The notes beneath the pieces were generated by a model. It was not told where the DNA came from, did no database searches, and saw nothing but the letters and a program-made list of their open reading frames with translations. Below are positions 1 through 8,107 of a DNA stretch of 64,000 nt, one piece after another. Source of the stretch: Streptomyces sp. R302 (GTDB lineage: Bacteria > Actinomycetota > Actinomycetes > Streptomycetales > Streptomycetaceae); NCBI RefSeq assembly GCF_012927245.1, contig NZ_JABBGE010000011.1:186001-250000 (forward strand). The letters run 5' to 3'. Made by a program: the position numbers and the translations under genes. Every line of letters starts with the position of its first letter. The first letter of the stretch is position 1.

Positions 1-395
1 GGCTGCGCGAGCAGCAGCGACACCTGCCGCTCCAGATCGTCCGAGCGGGCCCCCGACAGCGCCACGTTCTTCAGCACCACCGGGCGCTCCGCGACCGCCG
101 CGAGCCCCGAGGCGAGCAGCGCGCCCGGCGTCTGACCCGCCCGGCGCACCCCCTGTCCGGCGGCCGTGGAATCACCCAGAAGGGCCAGCCGGAGCGGGTC
201 CTCCGTGCCGAAGGTCCTGCCGTAGAGCCCGTCCACCGCCGGCGGCAGGGGCGCCGTCCCCGTGCCCACCGTCCGCTTCGCGAGCTGTGCCTCCGCCAGC
301 AGGATCCCGACCGCGGCCACGCCGATCAGGCCGATGCTCCCGCCGCCGTACGCCGCTCCCGCCGCGATCCGGCGCGCCACCCTCGCCCTGGACAT
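1..395 (-). CDS. SGNH/GDSL-type hydrolase, 3' end outside the window
   Basis: The first ~131 codons of a leftward gene are present; the C-terminus lies beyond the window. The start ATG at 395 follows a GGAGGTG ribosome site. The N-terminus has a short basic stretch and a hydrophobic segment (about residues 8-35), so the protein is probably secreted or membrane-anchored. The block I motif LALLGDSTAAG holds the nucleophile Ser of the SGNH (GDSL) esterase/lipase family; the catalytic Asp-His would lie in the missing part. Substrate is unknown: family members hydrolyse lipid or carbohydrate esters. It is divergent from cbs and shares a ~130 bp intergenic region with it. Confidence 0.85.
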   Translation of the reverse strand, partial: MSRARVARRIAAGAAYGGGSIGLIGVAAVGILLAEAQLAKRTVGTGTAPLPPAVDGLYGRTFGTEDPLRLALLGDSTAAGQGVRRAGQTPGALLASGLAAVAERPVVLKNVALSGARSDDLERQVSLLLAQ

Positions 396-527
396 CTCGG
401 GCGTCACCTCCTCCGAGCCGTACCGGTCCCACAGCTCCTTCGGGTCCGTTCAGGGTCTACCTGCCCCGAAAGGCGTCCCGACTACGCATACGCTGGCCAC
501 ACCATTACGGAGACCCCGGAGAACACG

Positions 528-1910
528 GTGCAATTCCACGACTCGATGATCAGCCTCGTCGGCAACACCCCGCTGGTGAAGCTCAACAACGTGACGGCAG
601 GCATTCAGGCCACCGTCCTCGCCAAGGTCGAGTACTTCAACCCGGGCGGGTCGGTCAAGGACCGCATCGCGCTGCGGATGATCGAGGCGGCCGAGCAGAG
701 CGGCGAGCTGAAGCCCGGCGGCACCATCGTCGAGCCCACGTCGGGCAACACCGGTGTCGGCCTGGCGATCGTGGCCCAGCAGAAGGGCTACAAGTGCATC
801 TTCGTCTGCCCGGACAAGGTGTCCCTCGACAAGATCAACGTGCTGCGGGCGTACGGCGCCGAGGTGGTCGTCTGCCCCACCGCCGTCGACCCCGAGCACC
901 CGGACTCGTACTACAACGTCTCCGACCGCCTGGTCCGCGAGACGCCCGGCGCCTGGAAGCCCGACCAGTACTCGAACCCGAACAACCCGCGCTCGCACTA
1001 CGAGACCACCGGTCCCGAGCTGTGGGAGCAGACGGAGGGGAAGATCACCCACTTCGTCGCGGGCGTCGGCACCGGCGGCACCATCTCCGGCACCGGCAAC
1101 TACCTCAAGGAGGTCAGCGGCGGCAAGGTCGAGGTGATCGGCGCCGACCCCGAGGGCTCCGTCTACTCCGGCGGCTCCGGCCGTCCGTACCTGGTCGAGG
1201 GCGTCGGCGAGGACTTCTGGCCCACCGCCTACGACCGCAACGTCACCGACCGGATCGTCGCGGTCTCCGACAAGGACTCCTTCCAGATGACCCGCCGCCT
1301 CGCCAAGGAGGAGGGCCTCCTGGTGGGCGGCTCCTGCGGCATGGCCGTCGTCGCCGCCCTGGAGGTCGCCAAGGACCTCGGCCCCGACGACGTCGTCGTC
1401 GTCCTGCTGCCGGACTCGGGCCGCGGCTACATGTCGAAGATCTTCAGCGACGAGTGGATGGCCGGCCACGGCTTCCTGGAGGACACCACCACCGCCACCG
1501 TCGCCGACGTCCTGCGGCACAAGTCGGGCGGCCTGCCGTCCCTCGTCCACATGCACCCGGACGAGACCGTCGGCCAGGCCATCGAGGTGCTGCGCGAGTA
1601 CGGCGTCTCCCAGATGCCGATCGTGAAGCCGGGCGCCGGCCACCCCGACGTCATGGCCGCCGAGGTGATCGGCTCCGTCGTGGAGCGCGAGCTCCTGGAC
1701 CACCTCTTCACCCGGAAGGCGCAGCTGGGGGACCCGCTGGAGGACCACATGTCCGCGCCGCTGCCGCAGGTCGGCTCCGGTGAGCCGGTCGCCGACCTGA
1801 TGTCGGTCCTCGGCGACGCCGACGCCGCCATCGTCCTCGTCGAGGGCAAGCCGACCGGCGTCGTCAGCCGCCAGGACCTGCTGGCCTTCCTGGCCGGCGG
1901 CGGCAAGTAA
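528..1910 (+). CDS. cbs: Cystathionine beta-synthase
   Basis: PLP enzyme joining L-serine and L-homocysteine to cystathionine, the first step of reverse transsulfuration to cysteine; cytoplasmic. The 460-residue protein has a fold-type II PLP domain (about 1-320) with the Schiff-base lysine K44 in GGSVKDR, the substrate loop EPTSGNTG and the phosphate loop GVGTGGTISG. Two CBS motifs (about 335-455) follow, the architecture of full-length CBS rather than of CysK (about 310 residues). The start is GTG, preceded by GGAGAACACG. O-acetylserine sulfhydrylase is the main alternative, disfavoured by the C-terminal CBS pair. It appears monocistronic. Confidence 0.93.
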   Translation: MQFHDSMISLVGNTPLVKLNNVTAGIQATVLAKVEYFNPGGSVKDRIALRMIEAAEQSGELKPGGTIVEPTSGNTGVGLAIVAQQKGYKCIFVCPDKVSLDKINVLRAYGAEVVVCPTAVDPEHPDSYYNVSDRLVRETPGAWKPDQYSNPNNPRSHYETTGPELWEQTEGKITHFVAGVGTGGTISGTGNYLKEVSGGKVEVIGADPEGSVYSGGSGRPYLVEGVGEDFWPTAYDRNVTDRIVAVSDKDSFQMTRRLAKEEGLLVGGSCGMAVVAALEVAKDLGPDDVVVVLLPDSGRGYMSKIFSDEWMAGHGFLEDTTTATVADVLRHKSGGLPSLVHMHPDETVGQAIEVLREYGVSQMPIVKPGAGHPDVMAAEVIGSVVERELLDHLFTRKAQLGDPLEDHMSAPLPQVGSGEPVADLMSVLGDADAAIVLVEGKPTGVVSRQDLLAFLAGGGK

Positions 1911-2110
1911 CCGCCCGGAGGGTTCCGTGCGGGTGTTCGCGCGGGCGTTCGCGCAAACGGTACGAGTGCGTCACGTCCGCGCAGCACCCGCTTAACACGC
2001 CTCCGGCAGAGTGTTCTCCATCGGCGTCACGGAACCTCCGGAGCGGCTCCCGGACCTCTGACGACGCCACGGACGCGGAGACCGGCCCTGAACCCGGGCC
2101 CGTGTCCCCC

Positions 2111-2163
2111 GCGGGGACCGCCGTCGTCCCGCCCCCCAGCGATGGGGGTGCGGCGGTCCCCGC
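2111..2163. terminator. Hairpin between cbs and the DUF4232 lipoprotein gene
   Basis: Perfect 13-bp inverted repeat, GCGGGGACCGCCG (2111-2123) with CGGCGGTCCCCGC (2151-2163), and a C/G-rich inner stem. It sits directly after the stop of the leftward gene ending at 2169 and between convergent genes, so it probably serves both. There is no U-tract, as is common in Streptomyces. The rest of 1911-2168 shows nothing I can assign. Confidence 0.6.
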
Positions 2164-2168
2164 GTCAC

Positions 2169-2906
2169 TCATCCGTTCGGGCGGAGCTGCGTGATCGGGC
2201 GCATCGCCAGGCCCTCGGTGCCGGCCCAGCCGTTGATCCGCGCCGCGTCGTCGACGGAGACGGTGCCGAGGCCGTCGGGCAGGTCGAAGACGAGGGTGCC
2301 GCTCAGCTCGGTGCCCTCGCCGGCGACCAGCGTGGCGGTGAACCGGTCGGACTGGTCGTACTCCGCCTCGCCGCCCTCGTCGTTGCCGAAGACGTACAGG
2401 CCCGTGTAGGCCTTGCCGCCGCCCTCGACGACCACGGGCTCGTCGTCCGGCTCGCCGAGCGTCCGGACGATCGGGGCGGAGTCGCCGGCCTTGAGGCGGA
2501 GGATCGGCGCCTCGTTGAGGACGCAGGGCGTCTTGCTGCGGTTGGTGACGGTCAGCAGGAAGTGCCGGGGGGTCTGCCCGGGCTCGTCCTGGAGCTCGAC
2601 GTGCGTGCCGAGGCCGGCGGCCTCGCAGTCGGCGTACTCCGTGCCGTTGCCGCCGCCCGTCTCGCCGCTGTCGCCGTTCTCGGTGGCCGTCGCCGTGGGG
2701 CTCTTGCTGCCGGTGCCGGAGTCGGTGGTGGGTGCGGCGGGCGCCGTGGTCTTCGGCGTGCCCGTCGGGGACGCGGTGCCCTTGGCGCCGTCGTCCTCGT
2801 TCTGGCAGGCGGTGGTCGTCAGCAGGGCCGCGACCACGGCCGCGCCGAGGACGGCGGCGCGCAGTCCCCGGCGTCCCGAACGGGCTCTGACCGTCGTGGA
2901 GTTCAT
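2169..2906 (-). CDS. DUF4232-domain lipoprotein
   Basis: Exported protein of 245 residues. The N-terminus is basic (RARSGRRGLR) with a hydrophobic core ending in TTTAC; Cys34 is the likely lipidation site, although the -3 position is Thr rather than Leu. A Thr/Ser/Gly-rich linker (about 40-95) follows, then a DUF4232-like beta-domain starting at the Cys in YADCEAA, with a second conserved Cys in TPCVLNEAP. This family is frequent in actinobacterial lipoproteins and has no known activity. The start ATG has AGAGGGAAA upstream. It is divergent from the RpiR regulator gene. Confidence 0.85.
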   Translation of the reverse strand: MNSTTVRARSGRRGLRAAVLGAAVVAALLTTTACQNEDDGAKGTASPTGTPKTTAPAAPTTDSGTGSKSPTATATENGDSGETGGGNGTEYADCEAAGLGTHVELQDEPGQTPRHFLLTVTNRSKTPCVLNEAPILRLKAGDSAPIVRTLGEPDDEPVVVEGGGKAYTGLYVFGNDEGGEAEYDQSDRFTATLVAGEGTELSGTLVFDLPDGLGTVSVDDAARINGWAGTEGLAMRPITQLRPNG

Positions 2907-3050
2907 GTCGTTTCCCTCTTCCCCCGGTGGCCGGCCCGAGCCGGCCCGTCTGTGAGCGACATCGGTAGTGTTGCCGCGCGGGGGGCGGGATCCACGGGGA
3001 TCCGGCGTTTGTTACAGCCCCCGGACCGTCCGGACGCCGTCGCGTGACCC

Positions 3051-3070
3051 TCTGCATATCCTTATGCAGA
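3051..3070. promoter_or_regulatory. Perfect inverted repeat, probable operator of the RpiR-type gene
   Basis: TCTGCATA (3051-3058), 4-bp spacer TCCT, TATGCAGA (3063-3070). This is an 8+8 perfect palindrome in an otherwise G+C-rich stretch, ending 39 bp before the chosen ATG at 3110. RpiR/MurR regulators bind such sites as dimers and often regulate themselves. Autoregulation is inferred from position only. Confidence 0.5.
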
Positions 3071-3109
3071 CAAGGTCAGGGATGAATGGATGGGATGGAG
3101 GGGGACGGT

Positions 3110-3964
3110 ATGAGCGACAGCCCGGCCGGGCGGCTCCAGGCGCTCTTCGAGGGGCACCGGCTCACGCCCACGCAGCGGCGGATCGCCCACTGCATGGTGC
3201 GGCGGGCCGCCGACGCGCCCTTCCTCTCCAGCGTCGAGCTCGCCGAGCTCGCCGGCGTCAGCCAGCCCTCCGTCACCCGCTTCGCCGTCGCCCTCGGCTT
3301 CGACGGCTATCCGGCGCTCCGCCGCCACCTGCGGGAGGTCGCCCCGCCCGGGCCCGCCGCCGCACCGGCCGGGGCGGCGGAGGACGGCGGGCACAACGAG
3401 TACCAGCAGGCCGTCCTCGCCGAGATCGAGAACCTCCGGCACCTCGCCGGGCTGCTCGCCGACCCCGCGCCCGTGGAGCGCGCCGGGCGGCTGCTGGCCG
3501 CCTCGCGCCCGCTGCTCGTCCTGGGCCTGCGGGCCGCCTCCTCGCAGGCCCGCGGCTTCGCGTACTTCGCCGCCAAGGTGCACCCGGACGTCCGGCTGCT
3601 CGACGAGGGCGGCTCGATGCTCACCGACCGGATCGACGCGGCCGTACGGGCCGGGGCCGGCGCACTGCTCTGCTTCGCGCTGCCCCGGCACCCCCGCGAG
3701 GTCGTCGAGGCCCTCGAGTACGCGCGGGCGGCCGGGCTCACGGTGGTGACCGTGGCCGAGTCCGCCTTCGCGCCCGTCGCCGCCCACTCCGACCTGCTCA
3801 TCCCGGCCGCCGTCGGCACCGGGCTCGCCTTCGACACGGCCTGCGCGCCGATGCTCCTCGGCCGGGTCCTCCTGGAGGCCATGGCCGACGAGCTGCCGGA
3901 CGCGCAGGCGCGCCTGGAGCAGTTCGACGCGAAGGCCGTGGAGCGGGGACTCTTCGTCGAGTAG
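3110..3964 (+). CDS. MurR/RpiR-family transcriptional regulator
   Basis: Regulator of 284 residues. An N-terminal HTH_6 domain (about 1-75; LTPTQRRIAHCMV ... LAELAGVSQPSVTRFAVALGFDGYPALRRHL) binds DNA. A C-terminal SIS domain (about 115-250; ASRPLLVLGLRAASSQARGF) binds phosphosugars in this family. The start ATG at 3110 is preferred over an in-frame ATG at 3086 because GGAGGGGG at 3096-3103 is well spaced for it. The effector and targets are unknown; a perfect palindrome upstream suggests autoregulation. The gene is not evidently linked in function to its neighbours. Confidence 0.88.
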   Translation: MSDSPAGRLQALFEGHRLTPTQRRIAHCMVRRAADAPFLSSVELAELAGVSQPSVTRFAVALGFDGYPALRRHLREVAPPGPAAAPAGAAEDGGHNEYQQAVLAEIENLRHLAGLLADPAPVERAGRLLAASRPLLVLGLRAASSQARGFAYFAAKVHPDVRLLDEGGSMLTDRIDAAVRAGAGALLCFALPRHPREVVEALEYARAAGLTVVTVAESAFAPVAAHSDLLIPAAVGTGLAFDTACAPMLLGRVLLEAMADELPDAQARLEQFDAKAVERGLFVE

Positions 3965-3980
3965 CGGGGCCCGGCGCCGG

Positions 3981-4352
3981 TCAGACCTCCAGGCTCGACT
4001 CGATCCTCTTCAGCTGGTGGCGGGCCATCGCCAGGTTGGCGCGGTCCTTCGACAGGGCCAGGTAGAGGAAGAGGCCCTGGGAGCTGCGGCTCTTGAGGAG
4101 CCGGATGAGGTGGTACTGGGTGCCGAGGGTGATCAGGATGTCCTCGATCTCCTCGTCGATGCCCAGCAGCTCCATCGCCCGGACCTTGGCCCGGACCACG
4201 TCGGTGTTGCCGGCGGCGGCGACGGTCAGGTCGAGCTCATGGCCGCCGCCGACGGTGCCGAGCGCCATGCCGCTGGTGTAGTCGACGAGGGCCGCGCCGA
4301 TCGCGCCGTCGATCGCGGCGGCTTCCTTGAGGGCGGTTTCGACGTTGGTCAT
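3981..4352 (-). CDS. Roadblock/LC7-domain protein (last gene of the Roadblock operon)
   Basis: Single Roadblock/LC7 domain of 123 residues: helix 1 with GAIGAALVDYTSGMALGT, then DIL(I)T and YHLIRLL strands, ending with SSQGLFLYLALSKDRANLAMARHQL. These small proteins dimerise and in bacteria act as GTPase-activating or scaffolding partners of MglA-type Ras-like GTPases (CvnB in Streptomyces conservons). No GTPase gene is nearby. It lies 54 bp downstream of the next Roadblock gene and is probably co-transcribed. Confidence 0.85.
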   Translation of the reverse strand: MTNVETALKEAAAIDGAIGAALVDYTSGMALGTVGGGHELDLTVAAAGNTDVVRAKVRAMELLGIDEEIEDILITLGTQYHLIRLLKSRSSQGLFLYLALSKDRANLAMARHQLKRIESSLEV

Positions 4353-4406
4353 GGTGCGACTTCCTTCTGTCTTCTCTGTCTTCCGTACGGATGGGATGGC
4401 GTGGGG

Positions 4407-4799
4407 TCAGTGGGTGTCCCCGCGGTCCAGCGCGCCGTCGACGAGTGCGCCGATGCGGACGCCGGCGCGGCGGGCCTCCAGGTGGAGCCGGCCCACGTTG
4501 ACGCGGGGTTCGGCGAGCAGGGTGAGGACGGCGGCGCCGCCGGCCGCGTACGTGGCGACGTAGCCGTCCTCGCCCCGTACGAGCAGTTCGCGGAAGGCGC
4601 CCTGGCCGGTGGACTCGGTGAGCCGCCGGCCGACGCCGAGCGCGGCGGCGGTCAGCGCGGCCACGTTCTCCGCGGCGCCGTCCACGGTGTCGTGGGCGAG
4701 CACCAGGCCGTCGGCGCTGGCGGCGAGCGCCCCGGTGAGCTGGGGCAGCCGGGCGCGCAGGCGTCTGAGTTCGCCGAGCACCTCGGCTTCGGCTGTCAT
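4407..4799 (-). CDS. Roadblock/LC7-domain protein (third gene of the operon)
   Basis: 130 residues if translation starts at the ATG at 4799, which has GAGAGGAGA about 7 nt upstream; an earlier in-frame ATG at 4844 lacks a site. The sequence contains the Roadblock pattern GALAASADGLVLAHD, GYVATYAAGGAAVLTLLAEP and a final NVGRLHLEARRAGVRIGAL helix. It lies 41 bp downstream of the DUF4388-like gene. The role is inferred to be a dimeric scaffold or GTPase regulator; the partner is unknown. Confidence 0.8.
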   Translation of the reverse strand: MTAEAEVLGELRRLRARLPQLTGALAASADGLVLAHDTVDGAAENVAALTAAALGVGRRLTESTGQGAFRELLVRGEDGYVATYAAGGAAVLTLLAEPRVNVGRLHLEARRAGVRIGALVDGALDRGDTH

Positions 4800-4840
4800 C
4801 AACTGTCTCCTCTCGGCGCGCAGGCGCAGAGCACGCCTCA

Positions 4841-5608
4841 TCACAGGTGTGCCTCCAGGGCGTCACGGAGCCGGCGCAGCAGGGCGATGTCGGGGTCGGA
4901 TACCGGGGGGACCGGCGGGAGGGCCGGGGCGGGCGGTACGGGGGTGGTCTCGGGGGCCGCGCCGAGCGGGGGCTCGACGAGTCCGGCGGCGGCGAGCCTG
5001 CGGACGTCGAGGAGGGTGTGGAAGGCGGGGCGGCCGAGGAGCCGGGCCAGCTCGGCGGGGGTGCGGACGCCGTCGGCGGCGGCGAGCAGGGCGCGCCGGC
5101 GGGCGCCGACGCCCTGGCCGGGGGCGGCCGGGCGGGGCACGACGGGGGCGGTGTCGACGGAGGCGTACGGCCAGACGGCGTCGAGGAGCTCGCGGCGGCG
5201 CAGCGTCTCGCGCTCGACGGCCTCGGCGGAGACCGGGCGGACGGTGCCGAACCAGTGGCCGACGCCGTACCTGAAGCGGGTGGGGCCGCTGGTGGGGGAG
5301 AGGGCGAAGAAGGCGGCGTCGAAGACGGCGCCGAGGTGGCAGATCTCCAGCTCGCCGTCGCCGAGCCGGCCGCTGTCGACGAGGAAGCGGCCGACCGCGC
5401 GGTGCGCGCCGGCCCGGTCGACGGCCTCGTCCCAGCCCTCGCGGGGCAGCCGCCCGGCGGTGGTGAGCAGCACGTCCAGGCCGGGGGAGGCGGGGCTCTC
5501 GGCGTGCACGACGCGGCCGTCGACGAGGTAGAGGGTGCCGTGGTCGCGCAGCAGGGCGCCGGTGGCGCGCTCCGCGGCGAGCCGGACGAGCATGGGGGAG
5601 ACGCTCAT
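4841..5608 (-). CDS. DUF4388-like / winged-helix protein in the Roadblock operon
   Basis: 255-residue protein starting at ATG 5608, whose ATGA overlaps the stop of the preceding Roadblock gene, indicating translational coupling. The N-terminal part (about 1-140) reads like a DUF4388 (PATAN-like) module: ERATGALL, then the strand-turn GTLYLVDGRVVHAES and a later GRFLVDSGRLGDGEL. The C-terminal part (about 165-215; RRALLAAADGVRTPAELARLLGRP) looks like a winged helix, and a Pro-rich tail ends the protein. DUF4388 proteins commonly co-occur with Roadblock proteins and GTPases in polarity and signalling systems. Whether this one binds DNA is unproven. Confidence 0.7.
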   Translation of the reverse strand: MSVSPMLVRLAAERATGALLRDHGTLYLVDGRVVHAESPASPGLDVLLTTAGRLPREGWDEAVDRAGAHRAVGRFLVDSGRLGDGELEICHLGAVFDAAFFALSPTSGPTRFRYGVGHWFGTVRPVSAEAVERETLRRRELLDAVWPYASVDTAPVVPRPAAPGQGVGARRRALLAAADGVRTPAELARLLGRPAFHTLLDVRRLAAAGLVEPPLGAAPETTPVPPAPALPPVPPVSDPDIALLRRLRDALEAHL

Positions 5609-6003
5609 CCGAGGACCAGCCGCTCGGCGAGGTCGCCGAGGCGGATGCGGGCGAGGGCGAGGTTGCCGGTCGCGCGGTCGAGCCAGAGGTGGAGGAAGAC
5701 GCTGGAGTCGAAGGTGGTCCGGACGAAGCGGAGGACGTGGTAGCCGGCCCGGGTGGTGACGATGAGGTCCTCGACGGGCGGTTCGCCGCCGTCCCCCTCG
5801 GTGCCCTCGGCGGCGGTGAAGGAGTCGAACTCGGCTGCGGCGCGGGCGAGTTCCGCGGTCTCGGCGGCCGTCGTCTCGTGGTCGCCGACCGGCGACTCGC
5901 CCGCGGTGCCGAGTGCGAGGCCGCTGTTCCAGTCGACCAGCCAGGCGCCGCGCGCGCCCGGCAGGGTCATCGCCTCGGACAGGCACTCGTCGATTCCGGG
6001 CAC
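5605..6003 (-). CDS. Roadblock/LC7-domain protein (first gene of the operon)
   Basis: 132 residues from GTG 6003, which has GGGAGGGGAAC upstream. The family pattern is clear: GARGAWLVDWNSGLALGTAG, DLIVTTRAGYHVLRFVRT, SVFLHLWLDRATGNLALARIRL. An acidic/Ala-rich insertion (about 45-80) is unlike the shorter paralogue at 3981. It heads a leftward four-gene operon and its stop overlaps the next start. The upstream gap 6004-6179 holds an imperfect palindrome (CAGTGACGG...TTACTG near 6044-6063) and a GGCAT/ATGCC repeat (6087-6109), but no convincing promoter. Confidence 0.82.
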   Translation of the reverse strand: MPGIDECLSEAMTLPGARGAWLVDWNSGLALGTAGESPVGDHETTAAETAELARAAAEFDSFTAAEGTEGDGGEPPVEDLIVTTRAGYHVLRFVRTTFDSSVFLHLWLDRATGNLALARIRLGDLAERLVLG

Positions 6004-6179
6004 GCGGGTTCCCCTCCCGATACGGCGTGCGAGCAACGGCAGTGACGGTGACGTTACTGAACGGCGTGGTCCCGGGAGGGAGTTCTGGCATTTTCCATCG
6101 GAACATGCCGGGGGGTGACCGGAATCGGACGGAGAAGTGTCCGGCGGTGGGCGTCCGGCGGTGGACGCCCGCGCGGTGG

Positions 6180-6647
6180 TCAGTAGCGGGACTCGACCGC
6201 CCGCGCGATGTCGTCCAGGTCCTTCGCGAGCGCCTTGGAGACGGCCTTCGCGCCGAAGCGGGCGAGGAGGCGGGCGAGGAGGTTCTGCCGGCGGTCGTGC
6301 GCGGGGCGGGCGGAGAAGGCCATCCGCAGCACGGTGGCGTCCGGCCCGTCGGCGCGCAGCGAGAGCTCGGAGACGTAGTGCATGCCGTGCGAGTCGGCCA
6401 CCGTCACGTACCGGTCGGGCGGCTCGCACTCGGTCACGGTCATCTCCTCCGTGGCCTCCTTGCCGAGCATCTTCCGGGTCTCCCGCCAGCGGGTGCCCAC
6501 GCCGAAGCCGCCCTCGGAGAGCACCTCGACCCGCTGGACGCCGGACAGGACCCGGGGCAGGTCCGGCAGGTCGGTGATCGACTCCCAGACGCGGCCGGGC
6601 GAGGCGGCGATCCGGCGCTCCACGACGACGGTTGTGGTGGTGGTCAT
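6180..6647 (-). CDS. SRPBCC (START-like) family protein
   Basis: 155 residues with the polyketide-cyclase/SRPBCC layout: N-terminal strand VVVERRIAASPGRVWESITD, central GVGTRWRETRKMLGKEA and PPDRYVTVAD, and a C-terminal amphipathic helix (ALAKDLDDIARAVESRY). The fold makes a hydrophobic pocket for lipids or small ligands; the ligand is unknown. The start could also be 6656. It may be co-transcribed with the PLP decarboxylase gene 33 bp upstream, though I see no functional link. Confidence 0.8.
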   Translation of the reverse strand: MTTTTTVVVERRIAASPGRVWESITDLPDLPRVLSGVQRVEVLSEGGFGVGTRWRETRKMLGKEATEEMTVTECEPPDRYVTVADSHGMHYVSELSLRADGPDATVLRMAFSARPAHDRRQNLLARLLARFGAKAVSKALAKDLDDIARAVESRY

Positions 6648-6680
6648 GGCTCCCATCGAAGTGGGTTCCCGGGGGCTCCG

Positions 6681-8006
6681 CTACCCGGCGAGCGCGTCCG
6701 CGTGCCCGCCGCCCGCCTCGGCGACGAGCTCCTCCGGGGTCTGCGCCGGGCGGACGAGGGCGAAGGCGACCGAGCCGTCTCCGGTGACCGTGAAGCCGTG
6801 GACGGCGGGGCGGGGGAGGCTGTTGTAGGCGTAGTGGTGGGCGAAGGCGTACGCGCCGGTGTCCGGGACGGCGACCACGTCGCCCGGGTGGAGCGGCGGC
6901 AGCGCGCGACCGGCGGCGAGGAGGTCGCCGGCGAAGCAGGCGGGGCCCGCCACGTCCTGGACGGTGGTCGCGCCGGTGCGGGGGCGGCCCTCGGAGTCGT
7001 ACGCGAGGATCCGCAGCGGCCAGGCCTCGGGGGCGTACACGGTGCGGGTGGCGAGCTGCACGCCGGCGTGGGTGACGGCGATCGGGCGGCCGCCGGAGGT
7101 CTTGGTGTACTCGACACGGGTGAGGACCGTGCCGTGCTTGGCGAGCAGCGAGCGCCCGAACTCGGTGACGAGGCGGTAGCGCCCGTCGAGGAGGCCGGGG
7201 ACGGTGGCGGCGAGCAGCCGGGCGTAGTCGGCGTGGGTGGGGGTCTCCTCGTCGGAGGCGAAGTTCACCGGCAGTCCGCCGCCGATGTCGAGGGTGTCGA
7301 TCCGCGGGCGGCCCGCCTTGGCGTTGATCTCCTCGGCCAGTTCGTACGCGGCCCGGACGCCTTCCGCCATCAGGGTGAGCGGGACGCCCTGGGAGCCGGT
7401 GTGGGTGTGAAGGCGGGTGAGCCAGGGTCGGTCGAGGTACGCCTGGACGACGGCCTCGCGGGCGCCCTCGTCGCGCAGCGCGACGCCGAACTTGGAGGTG
7501 GCGGTGGCGGTGGACAGGGCGCCGATGGTCCCGGCGCCGACCTGCGGGTTGACCCGGAGGCCGAGCGGCGAGGCGGTGGGGGCGGCGGCGACGAGGGCGT
7601 CGATCCTGGCCAGCTCCTGGAGGTTGTCGGCGTTGACGGCGATCCCGAGGGCGAGCGCCTCGCGGAGTTCGGCGGGCGTCTTCGCGGGCGAGTCGAGGAC
7701 GGTACGGGACGGGGGCAGGCCGGCGGCGCGGGCGAGGGCCAGCTCGCCCGGGCTCGCCACCTCGGCGCCGATGCCCGCGTCGGCGAGCAGCCGCAGGACG
7801 GGCACGAGCGGGGCGGCCTTCACGGCGAAGGCGTGCAGCACCTCGGCCCGGGTGACGGCGGCGAAGGCGCTGGTCAGGGCGGCGGCGGAGGCGCGGATGC
7901 CGGCGGTGTCGAGGAGGGCGACGACGGGGGCTTCGGGCGTGAGCAGTCCCTGGGCGACGGCGGCCCGGACGGCGAGATCGCGGCGGGGGGAGGCCATGGG
8001 GTCCAT
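6681..8006 (-). CDS. Diaminopimelate/ornithine decarboxylase-family PLP enzyme
   Basis: 441-residue group IV (alanine-racemase fold) decarboxylase-like protein. The PLP lysine is in HAFAVKAAP. Also present are the glycine-rich phosphate loop TLDIGGGLPVN, the HTGSQG barrel motif and the C-terminal GDVVAVPDTGAYAFAHHYAYNSLPRPA. It resembles LysA-type DAP decarboxylase, but no other lysine gene is adjacent and actinomycetes often carry extra copies, so the substrate is uncertain. ATG 7997 is an alternative start. It is divergent from hutU across a ~100 bp regulatory region. Confidence 0.78.
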   Translation of the reverse strand: MDPMASPRRDLAVRAAVAQGLLTPEAPVVALLDTAGIRASAAALTSAFAAVTRAEVLHAFAVKAAPLVPVLRLLADAGIGAEVASPGELALARAAGLPPSRTVLDSPAKTPAELREALALGIAVNADNLQELARIDALVAAAPTASPLGLRVNPQVGAGTIGALSTATATSKFGVALRDEGAREAVVQAYLDRPWLTRLHTHTGSQGVPLTLMAEGVRAAYELAEEINAKAGRPRIDTLDIGGGLPVNFASDEETPTHADYARLLAATVPGLLDGRYRLVTEFGRSLLAKHGTVLTRVEYTKTSGGRPIAVTHAGVQLATRTVYAPEAWPLRILAYDSEGRPRTGATTVQDVAGPACFAGDLLAAGRALPPLHPGDVVAVPDTGAYAFAHHYAYNSLPRPAVHGFTVTGDGSVAFALVRPAQTPEELVAEAGGGHADALAG

Positions 8007-8043
8007 CCTGGCGCGTCGGGGAGGGCTCGTGTGCCGCGCCCTG

Positions 8044-8072
8044 TTGACTACTTCTATTCAGTAATCCAGGAT
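8044..8072 (+). promoter_or_regulatory. Sigma-HrdB-type promoter of the hut operon with inverted repeat
   Basis: -35 TTGACT (8044-8049), 17-bp spacer, -10 CAGGAT (8067-8072), close to the vegetative Streptomyces consensus. An inverted repeat TATTCA (8055-8060) / TGAATA (8074-8079) overlaps the core promoter and could bind a repressor. The leader to the hutU ATG is about 30 nt. Confidence 0.6.
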
Positions 8073-8107
8073 GTGAATATCTGAACGACATTCGAGGAGG
8101 CATCGCC

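Noticed and set aside
287-1783. Long open frames antisense or out of frame with real genes (for example 287-1783, 2142-3047, 8164-9780, 31178-33100)
   Set aside because: They are Arg/Pro/Gly-rich shadows typical of 72% G+C DNA and lie over genes with clear family motifs.
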